Shown in pieces: positions 1 through 7,941 of a DNA stretch of 64,000 bases. Position 1 is the first letter of the stretch. Each line of letters opens with the position of its first letter. Origin of the DNA: an uncultured Phascolarctobacterium sp. (GTDB lineage Bacteria > Bacillota > Negativicutes > Acidaminococcales > Acidaminococcaceae); NCBI RefSeq assembly GCF_900753045.1, contig NZ_CAADXO010000043.1, positions 34,458-98,457 on the forward strand. Direction: 5' to 3'. The position numbers and the translations under genes were made by a program. Under the pieces are notes generated by a model, which searched no databases, was not told the DNA's origin, and saw nothing but the letters and a program-made list of their open reading frames with translations.

Positions 1-1120
1 TTAATACATAAGCAAGGCGTGCTTCGTTGATGCCGCTGCCGGGGGTGTTGTAGAAGCCGTTGCCGGGAGCAAACATAACAGTTTCACCGTCGATAGCGAA
101 GTTTTCCAGAGTCCAGATAGCAAATTTTTCTGCATCGTCAACAGGCATGTTAACCATGATGTAGAAAGCGCCCTTCGGATCGGAAGCCTTTACGCCGGGG
201 AGCTTCTTCAAAGCTGCAACGATGGTGTCGCGGCGTTTTTTGTATTCCTTGTTAACCTCTTCCAGATAGCTTGCCGGAGTGGTGTACAGAGCTGCTGCGC
301 CGACCTGCTCCAGAATCGGGCTGCACAGACGAGCCTGGCAGCATTTGATAATCTGCTTGCTGAGCTCTTTGTTTTTGCTGATGATGCAGCCGATACGCGC
401 ACCGCAGGCGCTGTAGCGTTTGGAAACGGAATCGATGATGATCAGGTTGTCGTCCAGCTCGGGCATGGTGCCGAAGCTGCGATATGCACCGTCATAAACG
501 AATTCACGGTATACTTCGTCAGCGATTAAAGCCAGGTTATGCTTGCGCACGATGCGGGAAATCATATCCTGCTCTTCTTCGGTATAAACTACGCCGGTAG
601 GGTTGCCGGGGTTGGTGAGCAGAATTGCTTTAGTTTTCGGAGTGATGTGTTTTTCGATTTCTTCTTCGCTGGGCAGGTGGTAACCGTTTTCTACGCTGGT
701 AGGAACAGCGTTGATTTTAGCGCCGAACTCCTTGCAGAAGGTGGTGTAGTTAGCGTAGAAGGGTTCGAAAACCATGATTTCGTCGCCGGGGTCGCACAGA
801 GCCATAACTGCGAAAATCAGGGCCTCGCTGCCGCCGTTGGTAACGAAAATATCTTCAATAGCATAATCCATGCCTTTTTCTGCATAATATTTCTGTACAG
901 CCTTCAGGAGGAACATTTCGCCCTTGGAATTGCTGTAGGCGATTACCGGTGCCTGGAATTCACGCACACTGTCCATGAATTGTGCCGGAGTGGCAATATC
1001 AGGCTGGCCGATGTTCAGATGATAAACCTTTTTACCTGCAGCCTTGGCTGCGTCAGCATATGGGGACAGCTTTCTGATAGGAGATGCTGTCAGGCTTTGA
1101 ATACGTTGAGAAAGTATCAT
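1..1120 (-). CDS. Pyridoxal-phosphate aminotransferase, class I/II (C-terminus cut by window edge)
   Basis: Fold-type I PLP aminotransferase of the aspartate aminotransferase superfamily, cytosolic, transferring an amino group between an amino acid and a 2-oxo acid. 373 codons are visible and the frame is still open at base 1, so the last residues are missing. Seen: NIGQPD near the N-terminus, a TNPGNPTG substrate/PLP segment, ADEVYREF (PLP pyridine contact) and SVSKRYSACGARIG, whose lysine should form the Schiff base. The ATG at 1118-1120 is preceded by AAGGAG at good spacing. It is transcribed divergently from the AbgT-type transporter. The substrate cannot be told from sequence; aspartate or aromatic/branched amino acids are possible. 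Family call is firm, specificity open. Confidence 0.93.
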   Translation of the reverse strand, partial: MILSQRIQSLTASPIRKLSPYADAAKAAGKKVYHLNIGQPDIATPAQFMDSVREFQAPVIAYSNSKGEMFLLKAVQKYYAEKGMDYAIEDIFVTNGGSEALIFAVMALCDPGDEIMVFEPFYANYTTFCKEFGAKINAVPTSVENGYHLPSEEEIEKHITPKTKAILLTNPGNPTGVVYTEEEQDMISRIVRKHNLALIADEVYREFVYDGAYRSFGTMPELDDNLIIIDSVSKRYSACGARIGCIISKNKELSKQIIKCCQARLCSPILEQVGAAALYTTPASYLEEVNKEYKKRRDTIVAALKKLPGVKASDPKGAFYIMVNMPVDDAEKFAIWTLENFAIDGETVMFAPGNGFYNTPGSGINEARLAYVL

Positions 1121-1154
1121 GAAAAAAACTCCTTGCTATTATTTATTGTTTGGG

Positions 1155-1168
1155 GCAGTTGTAACTGC
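1155..1168. promoter_or_regulatory. 14-bp palindrome in the aminotransferase leader
   Basis: GCAGTTGTAACTGC is a perfect dyad between the aminotransferase start and a minus-strand TATAAT-like element at about 1174-1180. It may be an operator or a short leader hairpin. No regulator is identified. Confidence 0.35.
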
Positions 1169-1200
1169 TTTGTTTATTATAGCACAGATTTTGCCGAGAT

Positions 1201-1231
1201 TGTATATAGTAAAATATTAATACTGTATACA
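1201..1231. promoter_or_regulatory. Operator-like inverted repeat upstream of the AbgT-type transporter
   Basis: Two 11-bp arms, TGTATATAGTA (1201-1211) and TACTGTATACA (1221-1231), match at 10 of 11 positions across a 9-bp spacer. They lie about 70 bp upstream of the transporter -35 element and also upstream of the divergent aminotransferase promoter. The form suits a dimeric repressor such as a GntR- or ArgR-type protein. This is inference from symmetry only. Confidence 0.35.
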
Positions 1232-1300
1232 TTTGACTTTTTGACGCAAGCACTTTTTGAAGAAAAAGTTTGGCAAATGGTTGTCGTTCGCAGAATGCTT

Positions 1301-1329
1301 TTGCATAAATATTAAAAAAATGCTATAAT
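1301..1329 (+). promoter_or_regulatory. Sigma-70-type promoter for the AbgT-type transporter
   Basis: TTGCAT at 1301-1306 and a perfect TATAAT at 1324-1329 with a 17-bp spacer, about 40 bp before the start codon. Confidence 0.7.
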
Positions 1330-1371
1330 GGGGACGTTATTTTTAATTTTTTGAAGGAGTGATTGTCCCCT

Positions 1372-2925
1372 ATGCAAACAACGCAAGCAAAAAATCAGAC
1401 CGGCGGCATCCTCGGCCTGATTGAACGCGTCGGCAACAAAATACCCGATATCACGATTTTGTTCATCGGTGCGTTTGTCATCTGCTGCATTATGTCAGCA
1501 ATTCTTTCGACGATGCACTTTGGTTATGTGCATCCTACTACCGGCAAGGAAATCGTAGTCAACAATATGTTGAGCGGCAAAAACCTTGTCGCACTGTTAA
1601 GCAAGATGGTTACCAACTATTCCGGCTTCCCTCCGCTGGGCATGGTAATCGTTGCTACCCTGGGTATCGGTATTGCTGACGGCTCCGGCTACATCAATAC
1701 TGCGCTGAAAAAAATTCTGGCGATTACGCCTAAGTTTTTGATTACCCCGATTATTATTCTCGTCGGTATGCTGAGCCATCTCGGTCCCGATACAGGCTAT
1801 GTAATCATCATCCCGGTTGCGGCCTACATGTATTATGCGAGCGGCAAGCATCCACTGGCTGGTATCGGCGCATCCTTCGCAGGTATTGCCGGTGCCTTCG
1901 CTGCCAACTATACTCCGTCCGCGATTGACCCGGTTATTCAGGGCTTCACCCAGAGCGCTGCGCAGATTATCGACCCGTCCTATCAGGTTAACGTACTGTG
2001 CAACTATTTCTACGCTTTCGGTGCAACCTTCCTCGTAATCCCCAGCTGCTGGTGGGTAACGGAAAAGATTGTTGAGCCGTGGCTGTGGAAAAACTGCCCG
2101 CTCGATGATGATATCGAGGTAGGAGAGGACGGCAACACCGCCGTAACTCCCAAGGAAAACCGTGCATTTTACGCTGCTACCGGTCTTTTGATTGTGATGG
2201 TTGCGCTGCTCGTGTACCTGCTTCTGCCGGCCGATTCCATCTTCCGCGATGACAAGGGCATGCTGGCAAGCTTCAAGGCGCCGATTATGCAGTCCATCGT
2301 TTCTCTGTTGTTTGTGTTCACCGGCGCTGTCGGCCTGACCTACGGCGTGATGGTAGGTAAATTCAAATCTCCGAAGGATGTTACCACTGCGATGGAGGAT
2401 ATCACCAAAACTCTGGTGCAGCTGATTGTATTCTACTTCTTCGCTGCGCAGTTTCTCTATGCCTTCGGTGCTTCCAACATGGGCGCGCTGATTGCGATTG
2501 CCGGCGCTGAGTTCCTGAAGTCCCTGGCACTGCCGCCGCAGGTAACTATTTTCGGCATCATCATCTTCGTTGCGATGCTGAATCTTATTATTACCTCTGC
2601 TTCCGCTAAGTGGGCGATTCTAGCACCTATCTTCGTGCCGATGCTGATGGCTGTAGGCATTGCGCCGGAGCTGACTCAGGTTGCCTTCCGCGTGAGTGAC
2701 TCTGCGGTTAACGTTGTAACTCCGATGTTCGCGTTCTATCCGCTGATTATCCTCTATTGCCAGAAGTATGTGAAGAGCGCCGGTATCGGTACGCTGAGCT
2801 CCCTGATGCTGCCGTACACTATTACGCTGCTGGTTACTTTGACGATTATGCTGTATGCGTTCTGGTTCCTTGATATACCTTTAGGATTACAAGCGGACTA
2901 TGTATATCCCAGACGTATAATGTAA
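1372..2925 (+). CDS. abgT: AbgT-family transporter (p-aminobenzoyl-glutamate/dipeptide-type)
   Basis: Inner-membrane transporter of the AbgT family, whose founding member imports p-aminobenzoyl-glutamate; other members have been reported to export sulfonamides. The 517-residue product has the family's usual length and many hydrophobic segments. It carries the conserved LSHLGPDTGYVIIIPVAA segment and the NYTPSAIDPVIQG re-entrant region. ATG at 1372 is chosen because GAAGGAG (1353-1359) sits 12 nt upstream; an in-frame TTG at 1363 lies too close to it. Peptidase T follows about 200 bp downstream, so import of small glutamyl or other peptides followed by cytosolic hydrolysis is plausible. The true substrate is not determined. 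Confidence 0.92.
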   Translation: MQTTQAKNQTGGILGLIERVGNKIPDITILFIGAFVICCIMSAILSTMHFGYVHPTTGKEIVVNNMLSGKNLVALLSKMVTNYSGFPPLGMVIVATLGIGIADGSGYINTALKKILAITPKFLITPIIILVGMLSHLGPDTGYVIIIPVAAYMYYASGKHPLAGIGASFAGIAGAFAANYTPSAIDPVIQGFTQSAAQIIDPSYQVNVLCNYFYAFGATFLVIPSCWWVTEKIVEPWLWKNCPLDDDIEVGEDGNTAVTPKENRAFYAATGLLIVMVALLVYLLLPADSIFRDDKGMLASFKAPIMQSIVSLLFVFTGAVGLTYGVMVGKFKSPKDVTTAMEDITKTLVQLIVFYFFAAQFLYAFGASNMGALIAIAGAEFLKSLALPPQVTIFGIIIFVAMLNLIITSASAKWAILAPIFVPMLMAVGIAPELTQVAFRVSDSAVNVVTPMFAFYPLIILYCQKYVKSAGIGTLSSLMLPYTITLLVTLTIMLYAFWFLDIPLGLQADYVYPRRIM

Positions 2926-2944
2926 TATTATTTCAGAGATGATA

Positions 2945-3105
2945 TAATGAAGATAGCCTCTCCTTGGGGAGAGGTGCCGAGCTTGTCGAGGCGGAGAGGG
3001 GAGCATCTGCAACCTTTCTCTTGTCCTATAGCTAATTCACCTTGCCTCCCATCAAAGGGGAGGTGGCTGCGAGCATAGCGAGCAGACGGAAGGGTGTTAT
3101 ATGTA
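2945..3105. repeat. Two dispersed palindromic intergenic repeat units
   Basis: The gap between abgT and pepT holds two GC-rich hairpin units. The first (about 2955-3003) pairs CCTCTCC with GGAGAGG and continues into a GCCGAGCTTGTCGAGGC hairpin. The second (about 3043-3100) reads GGGGAGGTGGCTGCGAGC, an AGCGAGCAGACGG arm, then AAGGGTG. The second is nearly identical to the unit at 50140-50190. Such multi-hairpin repeats are scattered in many Firmicutes genomes, and their role is unknown (mRNA ends, REP-like). Confidence 0.75.
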
Positions 3106-3128
3106 TTTATGAAAGAAGGTCTTTGAAA

Positions 3129-4373
3129 ATGTCTTTGCAAGAACGTTTGACTGAACGCTTTTTACGTTACGCTGCCGTACCATCCCAAAGTAAGGAGGGC
3201 TGTACTGTTGTCCCCAGTACTCCCGGCCAATGGGATATGGCTAAGCTGCTGAAGGAGGATTTGGCTGAGTTTGGTCTGGTGGACCTGGAAATCAGCGAAT
3301 TCTGCGTGCTGACAGGCCGTCTGCCGGCTAACCTGCCTGCAGGTCACGCTCCCGTGCCGAATGTAGGCTGGGTTGCGCACATGGATACCGTTGACGTAAA
3401 CCTTTCTCCTGAGGTACACCCGCAGATTGTGAAAAACTATCAGGGCGGCGATGTACTGCTGAACGCTGAAAAGCAAATCTATATTAAGGTAAGCGAGCAT
3501 CCCGAGCTGAATAAATATATCGGCAGCGACCTGATTACCAGCGACGGTACTTCTGTACTGGGCGCAGATAATAAGGCTGCCGTTGCTAACCTGATGGTTG
3601 CACTGGAAACTATCATCAAAGAAAACCGTCCGCACGGCGAAATTTATGTAGCTTTCGTTCCGGATGAAGAGGTTGGCCTTTGCGGCGCGAAGAAGATGGA
3701 TTTCAGTAAGTTCCCGGTTGAATTTGCTTATACCATTGACTGCTGCGAGCTGGGCGAGGTTGTATACCAGACCTTTAACGCAGGCAGCGCACATATTAAA
3801 ATCAAGGGCGTAACCGCACATCCGATGTCTGCCAAGAACACTCTGGTTAACCCGGCGCTGGTTGCCGTAGATATCATCAACTGCTTCGACAGAATGCAGA
3901 CTCCGGAGCACACCGAAGGCACCGAAGGCTTTATCTGGGTGCAGGCTATTAAATCCAACGCTGCGGAAGCTACTTTGGATATCAAAATCCGCGACCATAA
4001 CAAAAAAATGTATGAAGCACGCAAGGAGTTCATCCGTCATGCTGTGGAATATGTACAGGCCAAGAATCCGAAGGCCGGCATTGAGCTGAACATCACCGAC
4101 GTATACGGCAACATTGCCGATGCGCTGAACGATGACAACAGAAAATGCGTGGAGTACATTTTTGAGGCTATGAAGGAGCTGGATATCGAGCCGAAGGATA
4201 TCGCTATGCGCGGCGGCACCGATGGTTCCTTTATTTCCACCAAGGGCATTCCGACGCCGAACTATTTCACCGGCGCGCTCAACTTCCACTCCAACTGCGA
4301 GTTTATGCCGATGGCTGCAGTGGAAAAATCCTGCCTGATGACTTTGAAGCTGGTTGAGCTGATTACCAAATAA
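3129..4373 (+). CDS. pepT: Peptidase T (tripeptide aminopeptidase)
   Basis: Cytosolic M20B metallopeptidase releasing the N-terminal residue of tripeptides, using two zinc ions. The 414-residue length is typical. Metal site seen: AHMDT (His84, Asp86), GAD with Asp147 in SVLGADNKAAVA, the catalytic PDEEVG pair (Glu180-Glu181), and an Asp in the DCCELGE segment. The start at 3129 follows an AGAAGG Shine-Dalgarno; a longer upstream frame runs into the repeat and is not used. It sits downstream of the AbgT-type transporter, suggesting peptide use. No terminator follows directly; the tRNA promoter begins 8 bp after the stop. Confidence 0.96.
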   Translation: MSLQERLTERFLRYAAVPSQSKEGCTVVPSTPGQWDMAKLLKEDLAEFGLVDLEISEFCVLTGRLPANLPAGHAPVPNVGWVAHMDTVDVNLSPEVHPQIVKNYQGGDVLLNAEKQIYIKVSEHPELNKYIGSDLITSDGTSVLGADNKAAVANLMVALETIIKENRPHGEIYVAFVPDEEVGLCGAKKMDFSKFPVEFAYTIDCCELGEVVYQTFNAGSAHIKIKGVTAHPMSAKNTLVNPALVAVDIINCFDRMQTPEHTEGTEGFIWVQAIKSNAAEATLDIKIRDHNKKMYEARKEFIRHAVEYVQAKNPKAGIELNITDVYGNIADALNDDNRKCVEYIFEAMKELDIEPKDIAMRGGTDGSFISTKGIPTPNYFTGALNFHSNCEFMPMAAVEKSCLMTLKLVELITK

Positions 4374-4380
4374 AAAATGC

Positions 4381-4409
4381 TTGACAAATGCGTCGCTTTC
4401 CTGTAAAAT
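4381..4409 (+). promoter_or_regulatory. Promoter of the tRNA-Ala gene
   Basis: Perfect TTGACA (4381-4386), 17-bp spacer, TAAAAT (4404-4409), ending about 38 bp before the mature tRNA 5' end. Confidence 0.75.
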
Positions 4410-4447
4410 CTTACTTGTTTCCGACGCAAATGCGCGCGAAGCCTATT

Positions 4448-4523
4448 GGGGGCGTAGCTCAGCTGGGAGAGCACCTGCCTTGCAAGCAGGGGGTCAGGAG
4501 TTCGATTCTCCTCGTCTCCACCA
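4448..4523 (+). tRNA. tRNA-Ala (anticodon TGC)
   Basis: A 76-nt cloverleaf: acceptor GGGGGCG pairs with CGTCTCC (two G-U pairs), D-arm GCTC/GAGC, anticodon stem CCTGC/GCAGG around CTTGCAA giving anticodon TGC, T-arm AGGAG/CTCCT around TTCGATT, and an encoded CCA. The third acceptor pair is G-U, the main alanine identity element. Its 3' 25 nt plus the following terminator are repeated exactly at 6215-6280. Confidence 0.97.
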
Positions 4524-4564
4524 ATCGTTAATTAGCGGTCTTACTTTGGTAGGACCGCTTTTTT
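4499..4564 (+). repeat. 66-bp direct repeat, left copy (attL-like): tRNA-Ala 3' end plus terminator
   Basis: From the T-arm of the tRNA through its terminator T-tract, this is identical base for base to 6215-6280; the copies are 1716 bp apart. It covers tRNA positions 52-76 and 41 bp downstream. Duplication of a tRNA 3' end on both sides of inserted DNA is the usual signature of site-specific integration. Confidence 0.9.
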
Positions 4565-4565
4565 T
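4534..4565 (+). terminator. Rho-independent terminator of tRNA-Ala
   Basis: AGCGGTCTTAC pairs with GTAGGACCGCT (one G-U pair) around a short TTTG loop, followed by seven T. Confidence 0.9.
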
Positions 4566-4628
4566 ATTCCCTTGAAACACCAAAAATGTTATAATGTAAT
4601 AAAGTATGTAAGAAGGAAGGAGAAACAC

Positions 4629-6215
4629 ATGGGAATCTTTTTGAACCCTGGAAATACTGCTTTTAAAGAAGCAGTGAATGCCAGAATATATGTCGATAAG
4701 ACCAAGCTTATTGATTTTACCAACCAGTTCATCAATACGCCCCAGAAATTCATTTGCAGCAGTCGCCCGCGCCGTTTCGGCAAATCAATGGCTGCTGATA
4801 TGCTCCTGGCCTATTACAGTAAGGAGAGCAGATCTGAAGAGCTTTTTGCAGGACTTGCTATTACAGACTGCCAAAGCTTTAAAACGCACCTGAACAAATA
4901 CGATGTAATCTACTTCGATGTTCAGGAATGCATTGACAACGCAGAAAGCATTGAAAATACTATAGAATACATAACCCAGAGCGTTCTGGAGGAGCTGAAC
5001 CTGGCTTATCCTAAGACAATACCGTCAGACACCAAGACCGTTTCCGAGGCACTGAACTATATCAATCAGGCTACCGGAAACAGATTTGTCATCATAATAG
5101 ATGAATGGGATGCTATGTTCCGTGCTGCACCCAAGCAAAAAGAAACCCATGAAAAATATATCGCGTTTCTTCGCAGTCTGTTCAAAGGAGCAGGGGCAAG
5201 GCGTTTTATTGCGCTTGCTTATATCACAGGCATCCTGCCTATAAAGAAGTATAAAACGCAGTCGACATTGAACAACTTCATGGAATACACTATGATAAAC
5301 CCCGGCCCGATTGCTCCCTATTTTGGCTTTACGGAAGAAGAAGTAGCAGTACTTTGCAAAACTTACAACAAAGATTTTGGCAATATACGGCGCTGGTACG
5401 ACGGCTACAGGCTGAGTGGGCTGCACATCTATAATCCTTTTGCTGTAACTAATTTGATCCTGCAGGGGAACTTTCAGAGCTACTGGCTTCAGAGCGGAAC
5501 TTACGAATCAGTTAAAGACCTTATCAGTATTGACTTTGACGGATTACGCAAGGATGTTATTGAGCTGCTCGCAGGTGGAAGCGTAAAGGTTAATCCCTAT
5601 TTCTTCCAGAATGATATGGATTCTTTTGATGACAAGAATGATGTACTTGCGCTGCTCATCCATCTCGGTTATCTTGCATATAATCCTAAAGAAGAAAGCG
5701 CCGAAATTCCTAATGAAGAAATCAGGACAGAATTTCAGAAGGCTGTACAGTCCGTAAAATGGACAGAGATTTTAGACTTTCTCAAAGAATCCGAAAGACT
5801 GCTTGCTGCGGTTAATAGAAAAGACAACAATGAAGTTGCTAAGATTATTGAAGCTGTTCATGATACATCCGTTTCGATACTTCAGTACAACGACGAAAAT
5901 TCTTTGAGCTACGTCTTAGACAAAGCTTTTCTGGCAACGATGAATTTCTATTTCAAGCCTAAAAGAGAACTTCCAGCAGGCAAAGGATTCGCTGATATTG
6001 TCTATATTCCTAAGCCGGAATACAGGAAAAACCATCCGGCATTAGTAGTCGAACTGAAATGGAACCAAGATGCCCAAACTGCAATTGACCAGATTAAAAA
6101 GAAGCAGTATCAGGAAACTATAAAAGAATATACTGATAACATCCTGTTTATCGGTATAAACTACGATAGGAAAAGTAAAAAGCACGAATGCCTTATAGAA
6201 GAGTTCAAAAATTAA
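4629..6215 (+). CDS. AAA-ATPase-like / PD-(D/E)XK nuclease-like protein in a tRNA-bracketed unit
   Basis: A 528-residue protein of the AAA-ATPase_like plus PDDEXK_9 family, common and highly paralogous in gut anaerobes and of unproven function (nuclease, defence or selfish element proposed). Seen: an unusual P-loop RPRRFGKS at residues 46-53, Walker B VIIIDEWDAM, and a C-terminal nuclease core with GFADIVYIP followed by VVELKW, matching D...ExK. ATG 4629 follows AAGGAAGGAG; the frame extends upstream without a better ribosome site. Its stop codon TAA uses the first base of the right 66-bp repeat, and the duplicated tRNA terminator serves as its own. The gene appears more AT-rich than its neighbours. 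There is no integrase in the unit. Confidence 0.88.
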   Translation: MGIFLNPGNTAFKEAVNARIYVDKTKLIDFTNQFINTPQKFICSSRPRRFGKSMAADMLLAYYSKESRSEELFAGLAITDCQSFKTHLNKYDVIYFDVQECIDNAESIENTIEYITQSVLEELNLAYPKTIPSDTKTVSEALNYINQATGNRFVIIIDEWDAMFRAAPKQKETHEKYIAFLRSLFKGAGARRFIALAYITGILPIKKYKTQSTLNNFMEYTMINPGPIAPYFGFTEEEVAVLCKTYNKDFGNIRRWYDGYRLSGLHIYNPFAVTNLILQGNFQSYWLQSGTYESVKDLISIDFDGLRKDVIELLAGGSVKVNPYFFQNDMDSFDDKNDVLALLIHLGYLAYNPKEESAEIPNEEIRTEFQKAVQSVKWTEILDFLKESERLLAAVNRKDNNEVAKIIEAVHDTSVSILQYNDENSLSYVLDKAFLATMNFYFKPKRELPAGKGFADIVYIPKPEYRKNHPALVVELKWNQDAQTAIDQIKKKQYQETIKEYTDNILFIGINYDRKSKKHECLIEEFKN

Positions 6216-6280
6216 GTTCGATTCTCCTCGTCTCCACCAATCGTTAATTAGCGGTCTTACTTTGGTAGGACCGCTTTTTT
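6215..6280 (+). repeat. 66-bp direct repeat, right copy (attR-like) with terminator
   Basis: Exact copy of 4499-4564. It contains the last 25 nt of tRNA-Ala (T-arm, acceptor 3' strand, CCA) but no tRNA 5' part, so it is not a functional tRNA. The hairpin AGCGGTCTTAC/GTAGGACCGCT with six T (6250-6280) should terminate the ATPase/nuclease gene. Confidence 0.9.
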
Positions 6281-6364
6281 GTGCGCAAAAAAAGAATGCA
6301 GTCGTTTTCCTGTTTACAAAGTGCCTTTAGAAAAGCTGGCGGAGCGTGCGCCGTGTTCTAAATA

Positions 6365-6393
6365 TTGACAAGCACAGAAGAAAGTGATATAAA
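6365..6393 (+). promoter_or_regulatory. Promoter of the TetR gene
   Basis: TTGACA (6365-6370), 17-bp spacer, TATAAA (6388-6393). The operator-like repeats at 6397-6424 cover the expected transcription start. Confidence 0.7.
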
Positions 6394-6396
6394 TAA

Positions 6397-6424
6397 GGTA
6401 CCAAGAAAAATATAGGAGTACCAA
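6397..6424. promoter_or_regulatory. Putative TetR operator 1 (GTACCAA pair)
   Basis: GGTACCAA at 6397-6404 and GTACCAA at 6418-6424, with GTACC elements exactly 20 bp apart. The same arrangement and spacing occurs before the HlyD gene (7030-7057), which points to one shared regulator, most likely the adjacent TetR protein. Confidence 0.55.
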
Positions 6425-6431
6425 AAGTATC

Positions 6432-6983
6432 GTGAAAAATATTATTATCAATGCGGCAATGGAGGAAGTTAATCTGCGCGGCCTGCGTTTTACTATGCAG
6501 GATTTGGCGACAAGGCTCAAGGTGAGCAAGCGCTCGCTTTATGAAAACTTTTCCTCTAAAGAAAATTTGATTGATGAAATGGTTGATATTATTTTGGCAG
6601 ATATGGCGAAGGAGGAGCAGGAGATTTATGCCGGTGATGCGCCTGTAATAAGTAAGCTGGAGAAGCTGCTTACACTGCATCCTTATGCTGCCGAAATGTT
6701 CAATAAGAATATTTATGAGGATTTGCGCCGTCTGTTTCCTAAGCAGTGGGAAAAGGTTGAAGCGTCCAGAGCTGAAAGGCAAAAGCATTTGCAGCTTTTA
6801 CTTGAGCAGGGCATTCAGGATGGCGTGCTCAGGCCTGTTAACGTAAATTTGGTAGGGCAGATACTGAAGGATGCTTTTGACAGCTTTACCTCGTACAGCT
6901 TTTTGGAGAGCAACGGCTTAACCTATAAAAAGGCGATGCAGGAGCTTTTGGATATTTTGTTTAAAGGTATGCTATTAAAATAA
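6432..6983 (+). CDS. TetR/AcrR-family regulator
   Basis: A 183-residue DNA-binding repressor. The N-terminus is a TetR helix-turn-helix (FTMQDLATRLKVSKRSLYENF at about residues 20-40), and the C-terminal half is a ligand-binding helical domain without a known specificity. Start is GTG at 6432, with AGGAG 13 nt upstream that overlaps the second operator half-site, so repressor and ribosome would compete for the same region. It precedes an HlyD/ABC-2 permease operon whose promoter carries the same operator pattern. Local control of both units is therefore likely (inference). Confidence 0.88.
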   Translation: MKNIIINAAMEEVNLRGLRFTMQDLATRLKVSKRSLYENFSSKENLIDEMVDIILADMAKEEQEIYAGDAPVISKLEKLLTLHPYAAEMFNKNIYEDLRRLFPKQWEKVEASRAERQKHLQLLLEQGIQDGVLRPVNVNLVGQILKDAFDSFTSYSFLESNGLTYKKAMQELLDILFKGMLLK

Positions 6984-6991
6984 AAAAATAG

Positions 6992-7022
6992 AAATGCAGC
7001 GTGGCGTTGCATTTTTATTTTT
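6992..7022 (+). terminator. Terminator after the TetR gene
   Basis: AAATGCAGCG pairs with CGTTGCATTT (one G-U pair) around a TGG loop, followed by a T-rich tract. It separates the regulator from the efflux operon. Confidence 0.75.
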
Positions 7023-7058
7023 GCATATTGGTACCAAAAATAATATTATAGTACCAAT
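7021..7058 (+). promoter_or_regulatory. Promoter and putative TetR operator 2 before the HlyD gene
   Basis: TTGCAT (7021-7026), 17-bp spacer, TATTAT (7044-7049). Inverted arms ATTGGTAC (7027-7034) and GTACCAAT (7051-7058) enclose the -10 element. The GTACC elements are 20 bp apart, as in operator 1. A bound repressor would block polymerase. Confidence 0.6.
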
Positions 7059-7078
7059 GGTTTCGGGAGGTTTTAGAG

Positions 7079-7936
7079 ATGAGAAAATGGCAAATTTTAC
7101 TTATTATATGCCTTGCACTGGCAGCGCTGCTGCTTAATGCAGGCTGTGGCAACAATGATTTACGTGATCCCAATGCTGTCTGGGGACAGGCAGATGCAAC
7201 CGAGGTGGATGTGAATACGAAGGTTCCCGGCCGTTTGGTTGAGCTGTATGTACATGAAGGCAGCCAGGTTAAAAAGGGCGATAAAATTGCGCAGATTGAT
7301 GCCAGAGAGCAGGACGCTCTTACTGATGCAGCCAAGGCGAAGGTGGAGGCTGCCAAAGCAAGCAGGCTGCAGGCGCTGGCTAATTATGAGCAGGCGCAGC
7401 GTGATTTTGCCCGTTATGCGCAGCTTTATCAAAGCGGTGCTGTTTCCAAGTCTGTTTATGAAGCCTACAGCAGCAAGCAGGAGGTTCTGGCTGCTGTTTA
7501 CGAGCAGGCGAATGCCAGCGTAGAGGCCAGCGAGAAGGCCTTGAAGCAATCAAGAATCAATTTGGGTGAAACTATTCTGGTGGCTCCCTTTGACGGTGTT
7601 GTTACAACAAAGTATTCGGATGTCGGCACGATGATTTCCAGCGGTATGCCGATTGTTGCCATCCAAAGTCCGAGCGATAATTGGGTGAATTTTAAAGTCA
7701 AGGAAACTGATTTGGCAAAATATACTCTTAACAGCAGCGTTATGCTGCAGGGGCGCAATCCCGAGCTGAAGCTGCAGGGAAAAATTGTTGATATCTCTAA
7801 AAAGCCTAATTTTGCAACATATCGCGCTACCAGTGAAAGAGGCAACGATGATGATATTATAACCTTTAATATCAAGGTTCAGACTAATGATGCGCGTGTG
7901 CGTCCCGGTATGCGCTTTAAGCTTTTGCAGGGGTGA
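7079..7936 (+). CDS. HlyD-family periplasmic adaptor lipoprotein
   Basis: Membrane-fusion protein of 285 residues that links an inner-membrane exporter to the outer membrane. A lipoprotein signal ends with LLNAGC (lipidated Cys23). After it come a biotinyl-lipoyl half (KVPGRLVELYVHEGSQVKKG), a coiled-coil hairpin rich in Ala, Glu and Lys (about residues 80-160), the second lipoyl half (VAPFDGVVTT) and a beta-barrel domain. ATG 7079 follows GGGAGG. It overlaps the next gene and heads a three-gene operon with two ABC-2 permeases. Confidence 0.92.
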   Translation: MRKWQILLIICLALAALLLNAGCGNNDLRDPNAVWGQADATEVDVNTKVPGRLVELYVHEGSQVKKGDKIAQIDAREQDALTDAAKAKVEAAKASRLQALANYEQAQRDFARYAQLYQSGAVSKSVYEAYSSKQEVLAAVYEQANASVEASEKALKQSRINLGETILVAPFDGVVTTKYSDVGTMISSGMPIVAIQSPSDNWVNFKVKETDLAKYTLNSSVMLQGRNPELKLQGKIVDISKKPNFATYRATSERGNDDDIITFNIKVQTNDARVRPGMRFKLLQG

Positions 7937-7941
7937 GAAGA

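Noticed and set aside
539..1315. Plus-strand frame of 258 codons opposite the aminotransferase
   Set aside because: Overlaps the aminotransferase and its control region; the minus-strand gene has clear PLP motifs and a ribosome site.
3162..4289. Long antisense reading frame opposite pepT (375 codons)
   Set aside because: Lies wholly inside a well-supported peptidase T gene; composition is a mirror of that gene's codons and it matches no known family.
6215..6280. Second tRNA-Ala gene
   Set aside because: Only the 3' third of the tRNA is present; no 5' acceptor strand, D-arm or anticodon arm.
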